A DNA stretch of 64,000 nucleotides from Aquilaria yunnanensis. Its lineage: Eukaryota > Streptophyta > Magnoliopsida > Malvales > Thymelaeaceae. The notes under the pieces are model-generated. The model ran no database searches, was not told the DNA's origin, and saw only the letters and a list, made by a program, of their open reading frames with translations. Below are positions 11,370-24,601 of this stretch, one piece after another (position 1 is the stretch's first letter; each line of letters starts with the position of its first letter). The stretch spans positions 1,426,001 to 1,490,000 of the forward strand of contig JBDJPA010000012.1 in NCBI GenBank assembly GCA_039654915.1, written 5' to 3'. The position numbers and the translations under genes were made by a program.

Positions 11370-12129
11370 TAATATGTGAGGGAACCTCCTCGCTTACCCT
11401 AATATAGGGTGTTCCCAGGATCTTAGGATAATTAGGATTTTGTATTCCTGCTCTTAGTTGCAAATGGCTAAGCTAATACTTGCGTGCTTAACTTCGGCAT
11501 TCATTAAACACTTGAAAGACATGCCCAAGTCATATAAATATATTTATTTGAACTTCCAAGCATTAGCTTATGTACACATATCACTTAACTTATGTACATT
11601 CATAAACAACCACAATGTATATACAGACATATACACTAAATAAGTCTATGCACAAACTTGTTAAACTAGAGGCATTTTCTTGGTACCTAAGTACCCAATA
11701 TGTACAAAGTCTGAGACTATCAAGATAACTCCCACCTGAGCACAAAAGCTCCAGAAATGAGAGGTCCAACTTCTCCTTGTGCACTTTGCCTGTATCTGTC
11801 AAGGCTATTTTAAATAACTTAGTTAGTACAATAATATTACTAACCATTAACTTAGAATCATTAAAGATTCATGGTACTTTAAATACCTGCATCAAAACCT
11901 TGCTTAACAACCCTTCAGTGGGTGTTAGGCTTCACACTACTAGTATCTGCACAATGTGATACTTAAGGGAGTGAGAATCATAAATTCTCAGTAAAGAATT
12001 AAATACCTATAAAATAAACTTTAGGACCCAGCATATATAACATATATACGCATCTCAACGTGGGCTCAAAACGTTATAAGGTCTTGATTAATGGCCATTG
12101 GTACGGGTTCTATGGCAGGGAACTCATCC

Positions 12130-12310
12130 TCGACTTAGTCCTTATTACAAGAGCTTAACTCTTGCCTTAGCAAGCTTGACTTGCCATTACTTATCCTTAC
12201 TCTTACAAGAGCTTAACTCTTGCCTTAGCAAACTTGACTTGCCATTACTTTCTCTTACTCTTACAAGAGCTTAACTCTTGCCTTAGCAAGTTTGGCTTGC
12301 CATTACTTGC
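12130..12310. repeat. Tandem hairpin units, three copies of about 58 bp
   Basis: Each unit contains CAAGAG-cttaa-CTCTTG followed by GCAAG-cttga-CTTGC or a close variant, so each can fold into two small hairpins. They lie inside the solo LTR. In the second and third units the GCAAG arm has changed (GCAAA, GCAAG), weakening one stem. Confidence 0.7.
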
Positions 12311-12335
12311 CATTATTCACATTGTACAGGAGTTC

Positions 12336-12540
12336 TTGGTGGCTCATTCTTACTAAGCTTGGTAGCTTAGCTAGGGTACTCTTGAGTGTCAAAGCTCATC
12401 TTGAATACTTATTACCCTGTCATTCTTACTAAGCTTGGTAACTTAGCTAGGGTACTTTTGAGCATCAAAGGCCATCTTGAATACTTAGCACCCTATATAC
12501 TTACTTAAGGGCTATTTAATTACATAGTCCTTAAGTCACT
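12336..12540. repeat. Second hairpin block, two copies of about 75 bp plus a longer stem
   Basis: The repeated unit starts 'cattcttactaagcttgg' and contains CTAAGC-ttggta-GCTTAG. After the second copy a longer inverted repeat pairs ACTTAAGG.GCTAT with ATAG.TCCTTAAGT. Together with the preceding block it makes a 400-bp stretch of the LTR dense in short palindromes. Confidence 0.65.
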
Positions 12541-14061
12541 TCTTGTCCACCTCTTACTCACTTAATTAATGCATTGTAGAAAAATTCATAATGCATCAAT
12601 TTAAACTTGAACTTAAAATCCCTTACTTTGAATAATTAATGCAAGCAAACACCAACTTCAGTGTCCTTATGGTCTCGGTTTTGTATCCTTCTTTATACCT
12701 TTATAGTAGCTTGAGTATTTCTCTTTTAATTGATCATTTAGCTACATAAATAAACCATAATTAGGACAATATTACAACATCCTTATGGTTTAAATGGTTA
12801 GGAATAACCTTCTCAATGGATTCCAATTAATTGGCCCTTTACTCAACACACAACAACACCAGTTTCGATGTTGTATCCTTTCAACTCTAAGACTGAAAAA
12901 TCTAGGTTCCTATTGATTATTTCTCTTATAAACAACTAAGAACCAATATAAAAACATTAAACCCAACCATTTTTCAGCACAAATAACCAAAAAATCTGGA
13001 CACATCCAAACCAAATCAACAAATAACTAGGCTTTTAGCCTTCTTTCAATAACTTGGTTCAAATGGGTTTTAAACGTATTTTTTCACAAGCTAACAAAAA
13101 CTGATTATAACACACTTAATTCCAGATTTATAAACCCACAAAAATTCTGGAATTAATAAAAAATAAGAAAAATTAAATTAGTTCTTACCTTTCTCACTTA
13201 AGCTTAATTTCCAAGCTTTTCTTGTTGTTTTTCCCTTAAAAAACAAACAAGAACTAAGCTCAAATCAGTAGATCCAACAATTACAAAGCCTTATGAAGGT
13301 CAAAAATAGGGGAAGAACAAAACAAAACTTACTTGAACAAATAGCTTGAAATTCAAGCCTAGGATAGTCCCATACTTGATTTTCCTTAAAAAATTTGCTT
13401 AATTGTGCTTGAATTTGATGGATTGGAGCTTGGATTTGGTTAGCAATGGAGTTTTGAAGAGGAGAGAGTGCTCCCGGGTGGTCTGGAACTTGTGGGAGAA
13501 GTTGGCCGAGCAATTAATGAGAAGTCAACTTATGTAGGATTTAATTGCACATGCCACGCACATGGTGCCTCTTTTGTATACAATAGTACATTGAGGACTT
13601 ATCCAGAACCTCCCAAAAAAATTAGGACCAAAACCGAAATTATTCCGCGCCTGAATCCTTCGTTACCTTAATTACACGCCCAGTCCTCATCTTTGACATA
13701 CGTGCAATTTAGGCCTGATACTTTTGAAGATTACATAAAACCATTCACAGACAATTTAGTCAAGTTACAATTTCACCAGAGTAGAATGGGAATCACAAAA
13801 AAAACCGTGATACCTTAAATTTAATAAATTTCCATCCTCTACCCAACCGTGAAATAAAAAAATGGGTCACTATATGAAATGACTAAAATGCCCTTCTTGG
13901 TCCGGTTTACTTAAATGATCAATTTTGTTCTCTCTAAGCTACTATAGTTTATTAAACCGAGAATTTGCTTGCATTAAATATTCTAAGTACATTAAATTAC
14001 TAAAATAACTGAAGTTACCTCAGTAATTATGTCCGAATTTTTGGAGAGCCATTACATAATA

Positions 14062-14225
14062 TTTATAACATTCTCAGGTCCAAGGGTTTAATATAACTTG
14101 AACTATTTTCTAGACAATTTATAGGTCCAAGAGTTCTAACTTTTTGTCTTGTTTAATATTTTTTACCATAGATACTCACATTCACTAAAAGTCTTCACTC
14201 TAATAATTTGAGACACATTATTTTA
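14062..14225. other. Short flank between solo LTR and MITE
   Basis: Nothing was recognised apart from the target duplication at 14057-14061. Confidence 0.4.
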
Positions 14226-14458
14226 CTCCCTCTGTCCTAAAAGTTTTGCTCCATTTGTTTTTTGCAATTAATCTATGATTTTTTATTTTCAACATTCTAA
14301 TATATAAATAAAAAATCTTTGTATATGAGTGATAATTCAAGATATGTAGTTTCTAAATATATATTTTTTAATTTTTTCTAACAAATAATAATATGAATAA
14401 AATTGAGTCAAAATACAACAAAAAGTCAAATGTATCAAAATTTATGGGACGGAGGTAG
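14226..14458. mobile_element. Stowaway-type MITE (Tc1/mariner), copy 1
   Basis: The ends CTCCCTCTGTCC and GGGACGGAGGTAG are inverted repeats, and a TA dinucleotide flanks both sides (14224-14225 and 14459-14460). The length (233 bp) and AT-rich interior are typical. The same family occurs at 51519-51754. Confidence 0.85.
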
Positions 14459-14460
14459 TA

Positions 14461-16173
14461 TTATTTATAATAGTAATCATTTGACAGCCTTTTATAAACA
14501 TTATGCTCATCTTATACTCATAGGTTGTGAACTCAGCTTTAAGATTATAAGATAATAAAATTAAGTCTTATTATTGATAAAATTAGTTATCAATTTGATT
14601 TTATTCATTATAACATCTGGACACATTCTTATGGTATCATATACAAATGAAAATCATACATTTCACATATGCTTATTGTGACCCATTTATATCATTTCGT
14701 TACACGTATTATTATACACGTAGTATAAGCTTACGCATGTAATCACAATACTTGTATGTGTATGACTTATTATCTAATAATAAATCATCATTTGATTTTA
14801 TGGGCATAAATCTTTCATTTTAATCTCCTGTTCACCAGCTGTTTACTTATTCCAATCTAACTTACTTCATTTTCTTTTACAACATTAGCATAACTTATCT
14901 CCAAAAGGACTTTATGTGTTCAAGCCTATCCAACCCTTATGATTAGTAGACCTTCTAGGAGCAACTAAATGATCCTTCACAATGTCATGATTTATCCTTA
15001 TTTTAATTGATCTAATCCAAATAGATCTCAAAGCTTTGTTCAACTCATCTTACTCAGTTTTCTTGATCCAAACCTCATACCCAAAGAATTCCTATGACTA
15101 ACAATAAATGCACAAAACCATTCCATATCTTTGGAAAACTTTCCAAACATCATTTGCTACCCACTAATTTAGAAAGTTTGCTTTATGTTCAATTCCTATT
15201 TTTCGAAATGGACTTGTTTTTTTTTTTCGTACTCAAAAGCAAGGTATAGTATAGGTATTTAGAAGTGAGTGATAAAGGGGAGTGTGAGGTAGTGTGCCTC
15301 GAACTTGGGTGGGCTATGAGGCAATGTAATTTTCCCACCACTTTGCCCATAGGCCGAGAACAATATGGACTTGTTGAAATGAAAGCAAATCCGTTTTACG
15401 AACCTTCTTTCACAGTATCTTTCAAGCATTGCCCTTTTGTTTTGTTTTGTTTTTTTTTCTTGAAAAGCCTACCCTTATTTGATAATAAAGATAGGTAACT
15501 ACATTTATTAGGGAAAAAAATAACATCTGAATGAGGAGAGTACTAAATATTGAATAGCACTATGCATAATAAATTTGATAATCACACTACAAAAATTGAT
15601 AATAAAAATAACAACCTACTAACCACACTTTATTTATATTTTAGAATGACGATTCACATTTTAATAAGATTTCAGGGCATGTTCGAAACTCAATTAATGA
15701 GTTTCATTAGTGGATTAATTCAAAAAAGTTGGCGGTCTTCATATGACTCGCAAATGATCTGGCTTAGTGGGTTATTTATTTAAAATTAACCTATTAATTA
15801 AACTCATTAAATTAGTTTTTAACAGGGTCTTCTTTTGAATTTTAACTCTTAGTCATTAAACACCTCAATGGTGTCGACCAAAAAAACTTGGACATTGATA
15901 TAGAGATGGATGAGAATCCGATTGGGGCATAGCTAATTAGGAATTAGGGGTGGCAGTCACCCCCTAGGATTTTAAAAATACTCATTGGGTTTGCTAAATG
16001 TATGATAAAATTGTAGGAAAACTAAAACTAGGTCCTTACTTATAAATTTTGTAATTAATGAGGATTTGTGGTATAATTTATCATTTTTTATGTTTTAATG
16101 TATAATTGGCATTTTTTTCTTGTTGGGGATAAGTCACATGCCACTATCCTTGCCGTGGTGTCATGGTTTAGGT
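14461..16173. other. Intergenic DNA, no gene recognised
   Basis: This is AT-rich sequence with several short frames at 15265-15783. None shows family resemblance, splice context or a partner. No repeat structure was identified. Confidence 0.45.
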
Positions 16174-16754
16174 CTCTCTAACAGAGGTGGGAGTTGGGCC
16201 TATCCGACCCGGCCTGGAGTCAAACCCTCATTGGACTGGTCAAAGACAAGCTCGGCATGGCCCAGTTAAGGCTTGCTATAATATGGGCTGAATTTGGGCC
16301 TAAGAGGAAACTTCCATACAAAATGACATGGCCCAACCTAGAATGGGCTAGGACCAAGACCAGCCGGTCCTACCCGCCCCGGGCCTAACATTGAGCAATA
16401 GCTAGAAACAGTTATTTTTGCAATTTTTCAAAAAAAAGAAAAAGGTGTTAATTACAGCATTGGTCCTCCAACCATTTTCTGCTACAATTTTTTCCCAAAT
16501 TTCCACTTTCACCCCTCCAACAACTATAATTTAAGGAGTTTTTAGTCCAAACAAATTTTGACCCTCTCCTATAAATAGGAATGTCATTTCCACCCTACCC
16601 TCACATCAAAATTCAATCTCTCTTCTTCCTCTACTATATTCTCTCAAGCATTTTAGCTTTTTTGCTAATCTTTTCCAAATTTCTTCCTAACCTCCTCTTA
16701 ATTTCCTCCTAATCTCATCCTATTTTTTTATTCATCACTACTATTATTTTGTGA

Positions 16755-18848
16755 TGTATGACTTCAAGATGAAAGGGTAAGTCAGCAGAGACTTCATTTT
16801 CCCACACTACCAGCCTCCAAGGCTTATTCTATCATCGTTCTCGGTCAACTGAAAAAGGCATTTCAAATGAAGCATTGCATGATGATGATGACCAAATCAA
16901 TATGACGAATTATGATTTGAGTTTTAACGATTAATTATCCGATGATGATGTTGAAGAGGTGGATGCAACGGCGGCTGAGGATCCGTTAATACAACCGACG
17001 TCAACAAGCCATCAACCCACTGCAAAAGATACCCAAGGACAAGGATAAGGTAAATCCTTAAGACTAATGGTTTAGGTTTATGAGCATTATGAGCTCGTAT
17101 TTGAAAGGGAGTCAAAGTATGGCAAATGCAAATATTGCGGGAAAAAGTTGGTGCATAAAAAGAATTCTGGCACGAAAATGCTGCTGCACCACATTGAAAA
17201 TCAACATCCTAATGTCCTTCCCAATGCCGCAACTAGTTGCGAAGGACAAACACAATTTGGGAGTACAACCGGCAGGTCAGATATATTTCGTTTTAACCAA
17301 CAATCTTATAGAGATGATATGATAAATTGGATAATGCTTACTAAGAAACCTTTTTCACAAGCTGATGATGTGCATCTAGAATCTTGGATTAAATCACAAT
17401 TGAATCCCGTGTCTAAAAAAGTTTATAGGAAAATAGCTACGAAAGAAAGCTTTAAACTATTTGAAGCTGGAAAATCAAATTTGCAAGCCTATTTCTCTGC
17501 TCTTAATCATTGTGTGACATTTATTTTTGACATATGGATATCACCTGTAGGTCAATCATATTATTGTGTTCTCGCTCATTGGATTAATTATGACTGGGTC
17601 ATGCAAAAACACATTTTTTCATTTAGAGTCATTGAAACTGATCATACTAATTATCACATATACAATTGCATCTTAGAAACTTTACGTGATTATTATTGTG
17701 CCAATAAAGTTCTGTGCATTTCATTTTATAATACTTCAAATAATGATGTTGTCGCTCATCTTTTAAGCCAAGCATTGAAACCTCCTTTCAACAGTACATT
17801 CTTTCACATTAATTGCTTGTGCCACGTTTTGAACCTTTGGGTGCAAAAGGGTTTAGAAGTTCTTCAAAATAAAATTGTGCCTATTCAGAATTTATTGACA
17901 TTTTTAAATCAAGACCCACTGTGTTTTGTAAATTCAAAAGGTTTTATTTTGAAAATAAAAAACCATCTTCTTGGAAACGGTTTAAATTGGACTGTTCAAC
18001 CCGCTAGAACTCTACTTTTTTCATGTTATAATATGCATAACCGTATGCAAATTTATTGACGCATTTCATGAAGTTTAAGATAGGTTGTGAATTCCTTACG
18101 ACTGAATTCTAGGAAAAATGTTCTAAAACCAGTGAATTGATTAAGTTCTTTTTACGAGGCAACTGAATTTTTCTCTGGCGTTTAATACCCAGTCATTCAT
18201 AAAGTTTTACTTCATTTAGTGAACATTACATATGCTTTACATCAATTTAAAGATGATAAATTTTTTAAATTGACTGTCAAAGCCATACAGGCTAAGTGAG
18301 TTCAGTATTTTAAAAACATTTCCCCTATCTTATTAGTTACTTCTTTGCTTAACTCAAATGTCAAATTGATTGGCATGACCACATTACTTGAAGGCATTTA
18401 TCATACTTATTTAGAAATGTCTTATAAAAATATTTTGGCTATGTTTGCTATTGTTTTGTACAAGTTATATTGTGAGTGACATTTAGATAAGGTAAAATGC
18501 GAAGTTCTTCAAACCGAGTCTCCTAGGAGATCAATTTCATCAAGATTCAACCTGGCTATCCAAATGCTGAAACGTCCTCAATCGACAACTTCGGGATTCG
18601 CTGAGGTCAATGACTATCTCAACACATCATTCAAGCCAAACGATGTCGATATATTAGAGAGGTGGAAACAAAAAAAATCAAGATTTCTAATCTTGTTGAT
18701 GATCACACAAGAGATTCTTACTGTTCCAGTCTTTACTGTAAGATCCGAGGCAGCATTTAATGTAGAAAAATGGGTGATATTAGAGAAACAATCAAGATTG
18801 ATGCCCGAGGTGAAGTATGCGTGTGCAATCGAGTTTGGGGCCTCGTAA
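16755..18848 (+). pseudogene. hAT transposase (zf-BED / RICESLEEPER-like), broken
   Basis: The recognisable order is an acidic N-terminal region (16865-17010), a BED zinc finger with CKYC at about 17126-17137 and the HxxxxxH half near 17190-17210, the RNase-H-like catalytic region (FDIWISP near 17530; CLCHVLNL near 17815) and the C-terminal dimerisation domain (18564-18848, with NDYLNTSF, DILERWK, VPVFTVRSEAAFN). In-frame stops interrupt the N-terminal part (for example after FND near 16934 and before YEHYEL near 17070). The frame also breaks after 18059, where a conserved CPTRWNS-type motif would be expected. It is an inactive copy. By family the protein would cut and paste its own ends; here it cannot be made whole. 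Confidence 0.85.
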
Positions 18849-18962
18849 CACTCTGAAAGCAAGACCAAAAGAGTTCCAATGATAAGGTAGTATATGATAA
18901 AAAGACTTGAATTTTTTTTTCTTCTTACATATAGTTTGTATTTGATCTGACTATGCTGTTAA

Positions 18963-21142
18963 TAGGGGTGTAAATGGGCTCGGGCCCGGGCCCTTAAGTC
19001 TCGAGCTCAACCCCTTAACGTAATGATACTACTCGAGCTCGAACTTGATATACTTGAGCCCGAATTTTTATGTTCGAGCTTGGCTGAAATTGGGTTTGAG
19101 CTTGGCCCTTAGGCTCGTTAGGCTTGAATTTCTAGCTCTGTACAAAACTTATGTATGACATTTTACATGTCATTCAAGACCCCTATAACCTACAATTATG
19201 ATCAACAATCTACACACAAGTAGCGCAAACTCCAACATCAAGTTTTATAACAAAGTATAAGCATAATAACGAAAAGGGTAGTAACAACATAACAATTTGC
19301 TTCATCTTTGGCATGCTTGGAAGATGCAAAATCTCTCTAGAAAAATTCATTCCTATAGGTCTTCTACCTTGCTTTGGCCATCATAAATTAGACATTAATC
19401 ATAAATGTGAAATATATATATTGTAAAAATTATAAATAAAAATGAAGTAAAAGTGTGGGAGAGATAAAAAATATGCAGGGTCCGTTGTCTGATTGGCTCA
19501 TCAAACATGGGCTAGTTCCTAGATCTATTTGTTGTGATTACCAAGCAACAGAGACTTTACAAATAAAGTGCAAAGAGTGGCATGTTTCTCCAAGTTTCTT
19601 AGTTAAAATGGGTGACAAATCTTTGTCCTTAGTAGTAGATACACGTAATAAATAAGAGAATACTAAAAAAATTGGAGCTATATAATTTCTTAGCTCTTAT
19701 CCCGTGATGAGTGATCAAGCTACTGTGCATACTCTCACAAGATGCTAATTAGATCAAAAAAGTACATTATACCTAATAAAATTATTTTTTTCTAAATCCT
19801 TACTACTAGCAATTAGACCCATTTTATGCATAAAATGTGACCAATTAAACCAACCAACAATTTGATGCATCTTCTAGAGAGGACGATTGGTTTTCCTTCT
19901 TTGTCTTGAGCAGGATCAATGAAGGGTCACCCATAATCTCCCTGTTTTTTTTCCCCTAATAGCATATGCCAAATCTAATAGTCCAAATACAGCAAGTACT
20001 CTTTCATGTACCCTTGTCTCCAAGTAATTAACTAGGGCATTTGTAAAATAATGCTAAATTAATATACATATTATCCTCCCCTATGCCCAAATTAAATACT
20101 TCTAGGCCTATCTAGCCCTTACGATTTGTAATCTGCCCTGTACCCTTAATTTTTAATTATTCATCAAAAGTTGCCTCTAAATATCTCTAGTAGAAACAAA
20201 ATGAAATCATCATATTTTCACATTAATTGGGATGATAACAATCATGTAAGAGACCTTTAACGTGTATTTGTTAGCAACTGTACCCATACTTGAAGGAATA
20301 AAGACAAAAAAGGCATATTTAAGGAATGAAAACCAGCAGGTAGCATCTCTGTCTAACCAGCAGGTGGCATCTCTGTGTCTCTGTCTAACCAGCAGGTGGC
20401 ATCTCTGTGCGATTCAAGCTCCGTTAATCAATGGAAAATGAAGATCAATGTAATGGTGTCTCTGTCCGATTCAAGCTCCGTCTATTAACGGAAGACGAAG
20501 ATCGATGCAGCGGTGTCTCTATTCAATTCAAGCTCCGTCAATCAATGAAAGACGAAGATCAATGTAGTGGCGTCTCTATCCGATTCAAGCTCCATCAATC
20601 AATGGAAGACAAAGATTGATGCGACAGCATCTCTGTCCGATTCAAGCTCCGTTAATCAACGGAAGATGAAGATCAATGCGACGTCTTTATCGAGTGAATT
20701 CTAGGAGGTGAGATTTGGGATTGGCTTAGGTCGTCACTCGTAAAAAATTTACAAGAGGGAGAGGGACACAGCATAGAGGCTTTGGCGCTTCGCCATCTCT
20801 GTTTCATGAACCACGAACAGATTGGGGAGTAGGGACTGGGGGGGAGGGAGCTGATTCATGTAGTGACAGGCTGACATTACCACATGGGTTTAGGCTGGGT
20901 AGTATTTAGGCATTTTGGGTCTTAAGAATTCATAGAATGCCAGGCCCAGGTTAATAATATTATATTAAAGAGGCCTCTTAAGCTCGATTTCTTTTAGGGC
21001 TGGGTAGTAGCAGGCTCGAGCTCGGTCCTATAAATTCCAGTGCTCAAAATGAGGCTCGAGCTCGATAAGCCCGGCTCGATAAGGCTCAGTTCGAGTTCGA
21101 GCTCGAGCTACCCTTTAAAAGCCAGGCTTATTTACACCCCTA
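18963..21142. mobile_element. Non-autonomous hAT element nested in hAT copy 1 (2.18 kb)
   Basis: Its ends TAGGGGTGTAAATGGG and CTTATTTACACCCCTA are inverted repeats. The 8-bp duplication GCTGTTAA is perfect at 18955-18962 and 21143-21150. The insertion lies in the 3' region of the older hAT element and is therefore younger. No transposase is present. The interior contains the tandem repeat array at 20330-20690 and GC-rich 'gctcgagctcg' subterminal motifs at both ends. Confidence 0.9.
20330..20690 (+). repeat. Tandem repeats inside the nested hAT element
   Basis: First come about three short units containing 'aaccagcaggtggcatctct'. Then come about five units of roughly 60 bp, each containing 'gattcaagctccgt', 'aatcaa(c/t)gga' and 'gaagatcaatg'. 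A 62-codon open frame runs through the units only because they are in phase; it is not a gene. Confidence 0.75.
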
Positions 21143-21481
21143 GCTGTTAAGCATAAATCATAGGTTTTTATTTTTCATAATTTTTGGAATATTTCACTAT
21201 TTCAAAATGTAAAGGTCGTTTCAATTATTTATAAGTGCCGTTTGATTTTTTTACTTAATAAAAATTATACAGGAGGTGGTATTTTTCCTTAAAAATAAAT
21301 ATTAAATACAAAGTTAATTAATTTGTTTTATTTTAAAAAAACTAGAAAAACCCATAACCCGACCTAGGACCGACCTAGAACTGGACCACCTGTGCCCGAT
21401 CCTGTTGGACCCATACACAGGCCCGGCTCGTACTGGTTGGTCCCAAGTCGGGTCAAATCGGCTCTCATCTCTGCTATCTAA

Positions 21482-23606
21482 CATTCATTATCTTTCAGCT
21501 CCACAAGTAAGCAACGGTTTAAATTTAATTCCATAACAATCCTTCTATTCCTTTCATTCATTCACAAGTTTATTCTGATATTTATAGCTAGTTTGTTTTA
21601 AACTTACACATTTGCATTAATACGTTAAAGAGTCCTGGTTGGTTTGGAATCATGTGACCCATTCTAACATGGATTTGAGTGCCCCTTAAAGTTGAGTTTA
21701 TTTATATTTAGCCTTTAGTCTTTTAGCCATCCTACAGGACTTCGCCACTTATGCTTCATCCATCGCCCTACTCCCCACACACACTCCCAAAGCCTATGCT
21801 CCATGGAATTACATGTCCCAGATTGTGCTTGATTTTAACTGGTTATCCACCAATTGCGAGTCCTCGAAATAGCCAACCTATTCACCCAAAAACCAACTTG
21901 TATCCCTATAGCTAAATAGGCATTGGATTTGCCAATCATCCTAAATTACTCAGTCTGTCACCATTATTCAAGCTGATCAGGTGATCCCTGACTATATGAC
22001 TTCTAGGAGAAAGAGGAAGGCTAGGGTTACAATGATTATGAGGAGGTAGAAGAGGAATGCAAGGTTGAGATAGTGCTGGGTGGTGATTGCTCTTGACAAA
22101 AATGTGATCGGCAAATGAAACCTCGGAACTCCGAGACAACGGTCATTCTTAAACTGGTGCAAGTTCAGACAGAAAGGTCAAGTGGTACATAGCGTAATTT
22201 CACTACCATACATGCCTATTCTCATTTAAGGGCAACCGGAGTCAAGTTTAACGAGCATACCAACCTACCAAGAATGCGTTTTTGGGTCATATTAATGTTA
22301 AAAAAATTGGGCCTTAATCATCAGATTCTCAAATTTCTGCCTAGAATTGGGTGATGATACATGTCGAATGTTGTTAATTTAGCTTAGCTTGAATAGATTG
22401 CTAGGTCATTTTAGTTCTCGTTTGTGTTAATCTGAACAATTGCTGGTAATTAGGTTTGTTTGTTCTATAGTCATCTTTGTCTTATGTTTCTTTTATATTC
22501 ATTTCTTTGAAATGTTCTTCAATCTCATTCTTTGCTTAATAACCTAGTATTAGTAGAACAATGAGATACACCCTTTGAGAAATCTTCAAGATATTAGCAA
22601 GGCGACAGGAGTTGTTTATTCTTCTTTCGTGCATGATCTCTATTTATTTGCTATGAAAACCTAAAAGTTTGTTTGTGCCTTGGATCTGAATAAGTTGATA
22701 TACTAGTTATTGCCCAAAAATATGTGGTATTAATGGTCTTGGTATGGTTGAATTAGTAATTTAGTAAACTTAACTAGTCCAAGTCTCGTAGTGGCAACTT
22801 AAAAGTTAATGCTACATTTTTTGTTGATTAAATGAAAAGAAAACAAACACGTGTTTTTAGTTACTTGGATTGTTCTTAAGAGGATTTATTATGATCTACA
22901 CTTAGGAGCCATAGAATCATTCACATTTTTGTTTCATGCTGACCATGATCCAGTTTTTCTTTGAATTGTTTTCATAGAACTAGGTTTAAATCGACTTGGC
23001 CATTGGATATATAAATGAAAACAACTAGTTTAAAGATCCTCTGGAAAGTTCAACTAGCATCTAATCACTGTTTTAACATCTAATCCCAATTGTCAATGAT
23101 CTTTAGCAAATTAACATAACAACAGAGAAAAAATTAAAATCAAGATTCAGTCTCACATGTGTAAAAATGTCCACTATCATTCTAATGGGCAAGGTTGTTT
23201 GCTTTGTTTTTTTCAATCCAATAAAGCAGGATATACGTGTAATAGCCAAACTATCATTTGCTTGCATGACAAAGTTTTCCATAATTTTAGTAATTATGCA
23301 TACACAGTTTTCTTACTTTGGGAGGAGCTGCTCATTTATTTTTTATTAGTATATGTTAACAACTCATCCCCTAGGTTTGTATACTAGTTATGATCCTGTG
23401 TCCAATCTTGGCCATCCATTAAAGATGAGCTCCACTAAGATTCAGGTGCCCCTTTAAGCATCAACATTAGTCCTTGGGAGAATTCATTAGAAGGAAATGC
23501 ACCAAAGCTTACCCAACCAAGTAAAAAAATGTTGGAGATGAATTGTTGATGAGCTATAAAAGACTTACAATCTATTAATAAAACCATTTTTTCTATTGTT
23601 TTATTG
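21482..23606. other. Intergenic DNA, no gene recognised
   Basis: Composition is slightly less AT-rich than elsewhere. Short frames at 21936-22139 and 23157-23387 show no family features. No terminal repeats were found. Confidence 0.4.
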
Positions 23607-24217
23607 CAACGTTGTTAAACCACATCTGGCTTTTCCAAACGGACCCGTTTAACCGTGACCTGGTAAATATAATTGGCCGAGTGACACCATCAAAATCATT
23701 CAAGTAAAAACCCAAAAAAACCTGTTGACTCATTAACCTATTTAGCTCAATCTAGCCAAAGTAAAACCGGTTTTAGATGGGCTTGGCTTTTTTTTTACCA
23801 CGTGGGCTTGTCAACTCCACTACCTCAACTATTTTGGGTTTATATTTTACTAGTTGGCTCAATTTTGCAAAGTTAAAAAAAAAAAACAAAAAGGCCATGA
23901 CTCCAATATTCGTGCATGCTTTTTGAAATATTGAAGATTTTAACTTTAAAATCTAAATGATTGACTATGCACACGTTGAAATTAATTATTATTTTACTAT
24001 GAAGTATAAAGTAGTAAAATGTTATTGTAGGATTTATATATGGAAAACATAGAAGTAGGCTATATTTTGAATTGTGGCAGCATGACATGTTTGGAGGGGT
24101 TTGAGAATGCTTGTATATGAAAACTGATATAGGTTAGGATTGGCCAATCTGGTTAAATCAGTTGATCCATCTCCCAGCCACCATGGGCTACTCTCCAGAT
24201 CGAGTTTGACAACATTG
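23607..24217. mobile_element. Probable hAT-type MITE (611 bp)
   Basis: The left end CAACGTTGTTAAACC resembles the reverse complement of the right end, CAATGTTGTCAAACTCG. The 8-bp flanks TTTTATTG and GTTTGTTG agree at six positions. There is no coding capacity. The assignment rests on the ends and is moderate. Confidence 0.5.
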
Positions 24218-24601
24218 GTTTGTTGAGAGGGTTTTTTTCAATCCTAGTCAATGTAAAATTTCCTAACGGGATTTTCTTATGCTGGAAATGCTTTCTTTCA
24301 CATCCAAAGTATCTTCCATTGCATTATATTCTGTTTAGCTAGCAAATAACAAAAACTACTACTATTCTCATATCATATTTTTAGAAACATAGCGTTAAAA
24401 TTGAAAAAGGAACAAAAATTTGTGCTTTATTTCTAATTTTATCATTTACTTATTACACGTAAGTGAAAGAAGTGAATAAAAAATATTAATTTTTTTTAAA
24501 AATAACATAATAAAATACTTTATTAAATATAAAAATATTACTAAAATTTGTGATAAATTAAAATATAAAAATATTATAAAAAAATATTAACAAAGGTAGT
24601 A

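Larger units (their letters stand above)
11375..14056 (-). mobile_element. Solo LTR, probably a Ty3/gypsy chromovirus (2.7 kb)
   Basis: On the minus strand it begins TGTAATGGCTCTCC and ends GGTTCCCTCACA, that is TG...CA. Perfect 5-bp target duplications TAATA flank it at 11370-11374 and 14057-14061. No gag, pol or second LTR adjoins it, so it is a solo LTR left by recombination. A promoter and leader-like segment lies in the 13250-13700 part, with a GT donor-like site near 13190 on the minus strand. Tekay/Del-type chromoviruses have LTRs of this length; that lineage call is inference. Confidence 0.8.
16182..21473 (+). mobile_element. hAT transposon, decayed copy 1 (with nested element)
   Basis: The left end CAGAGGTGGGAGTTGG matches, imperfectly, the reverse complement of the right end, CAGAGATGAGAGCC. 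Eight-base flanks CTCTCTAA (16174-16181) and CTATCTAA (21474-21481) differ by one base, as expected for an old hAT target duplication. It encodes a BED-finger transposase remnant (16755-18848), preceded by a TATA box (cctataaatagg, about 16567). Its 3' region is split by another hAT element at 18963-21142. A related inverted copy lies at 29326-32447. Confidence 0.85.

Noticed and set aside
12130..12310. Possible cluster of tRNA genes or a CRISPR-like array
   Set aside because: The repeated hairpins lack a cloverleaf, anticodon and internal promoter boxes. The repeats are contiguous with no unique spacers, and the host is a plant.
15585..15600. A 'cacactacaaaaattg' phrase resembling a CACTA end
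   Set aside because: There are no subterminal repeats, second end or target duplication nearby.
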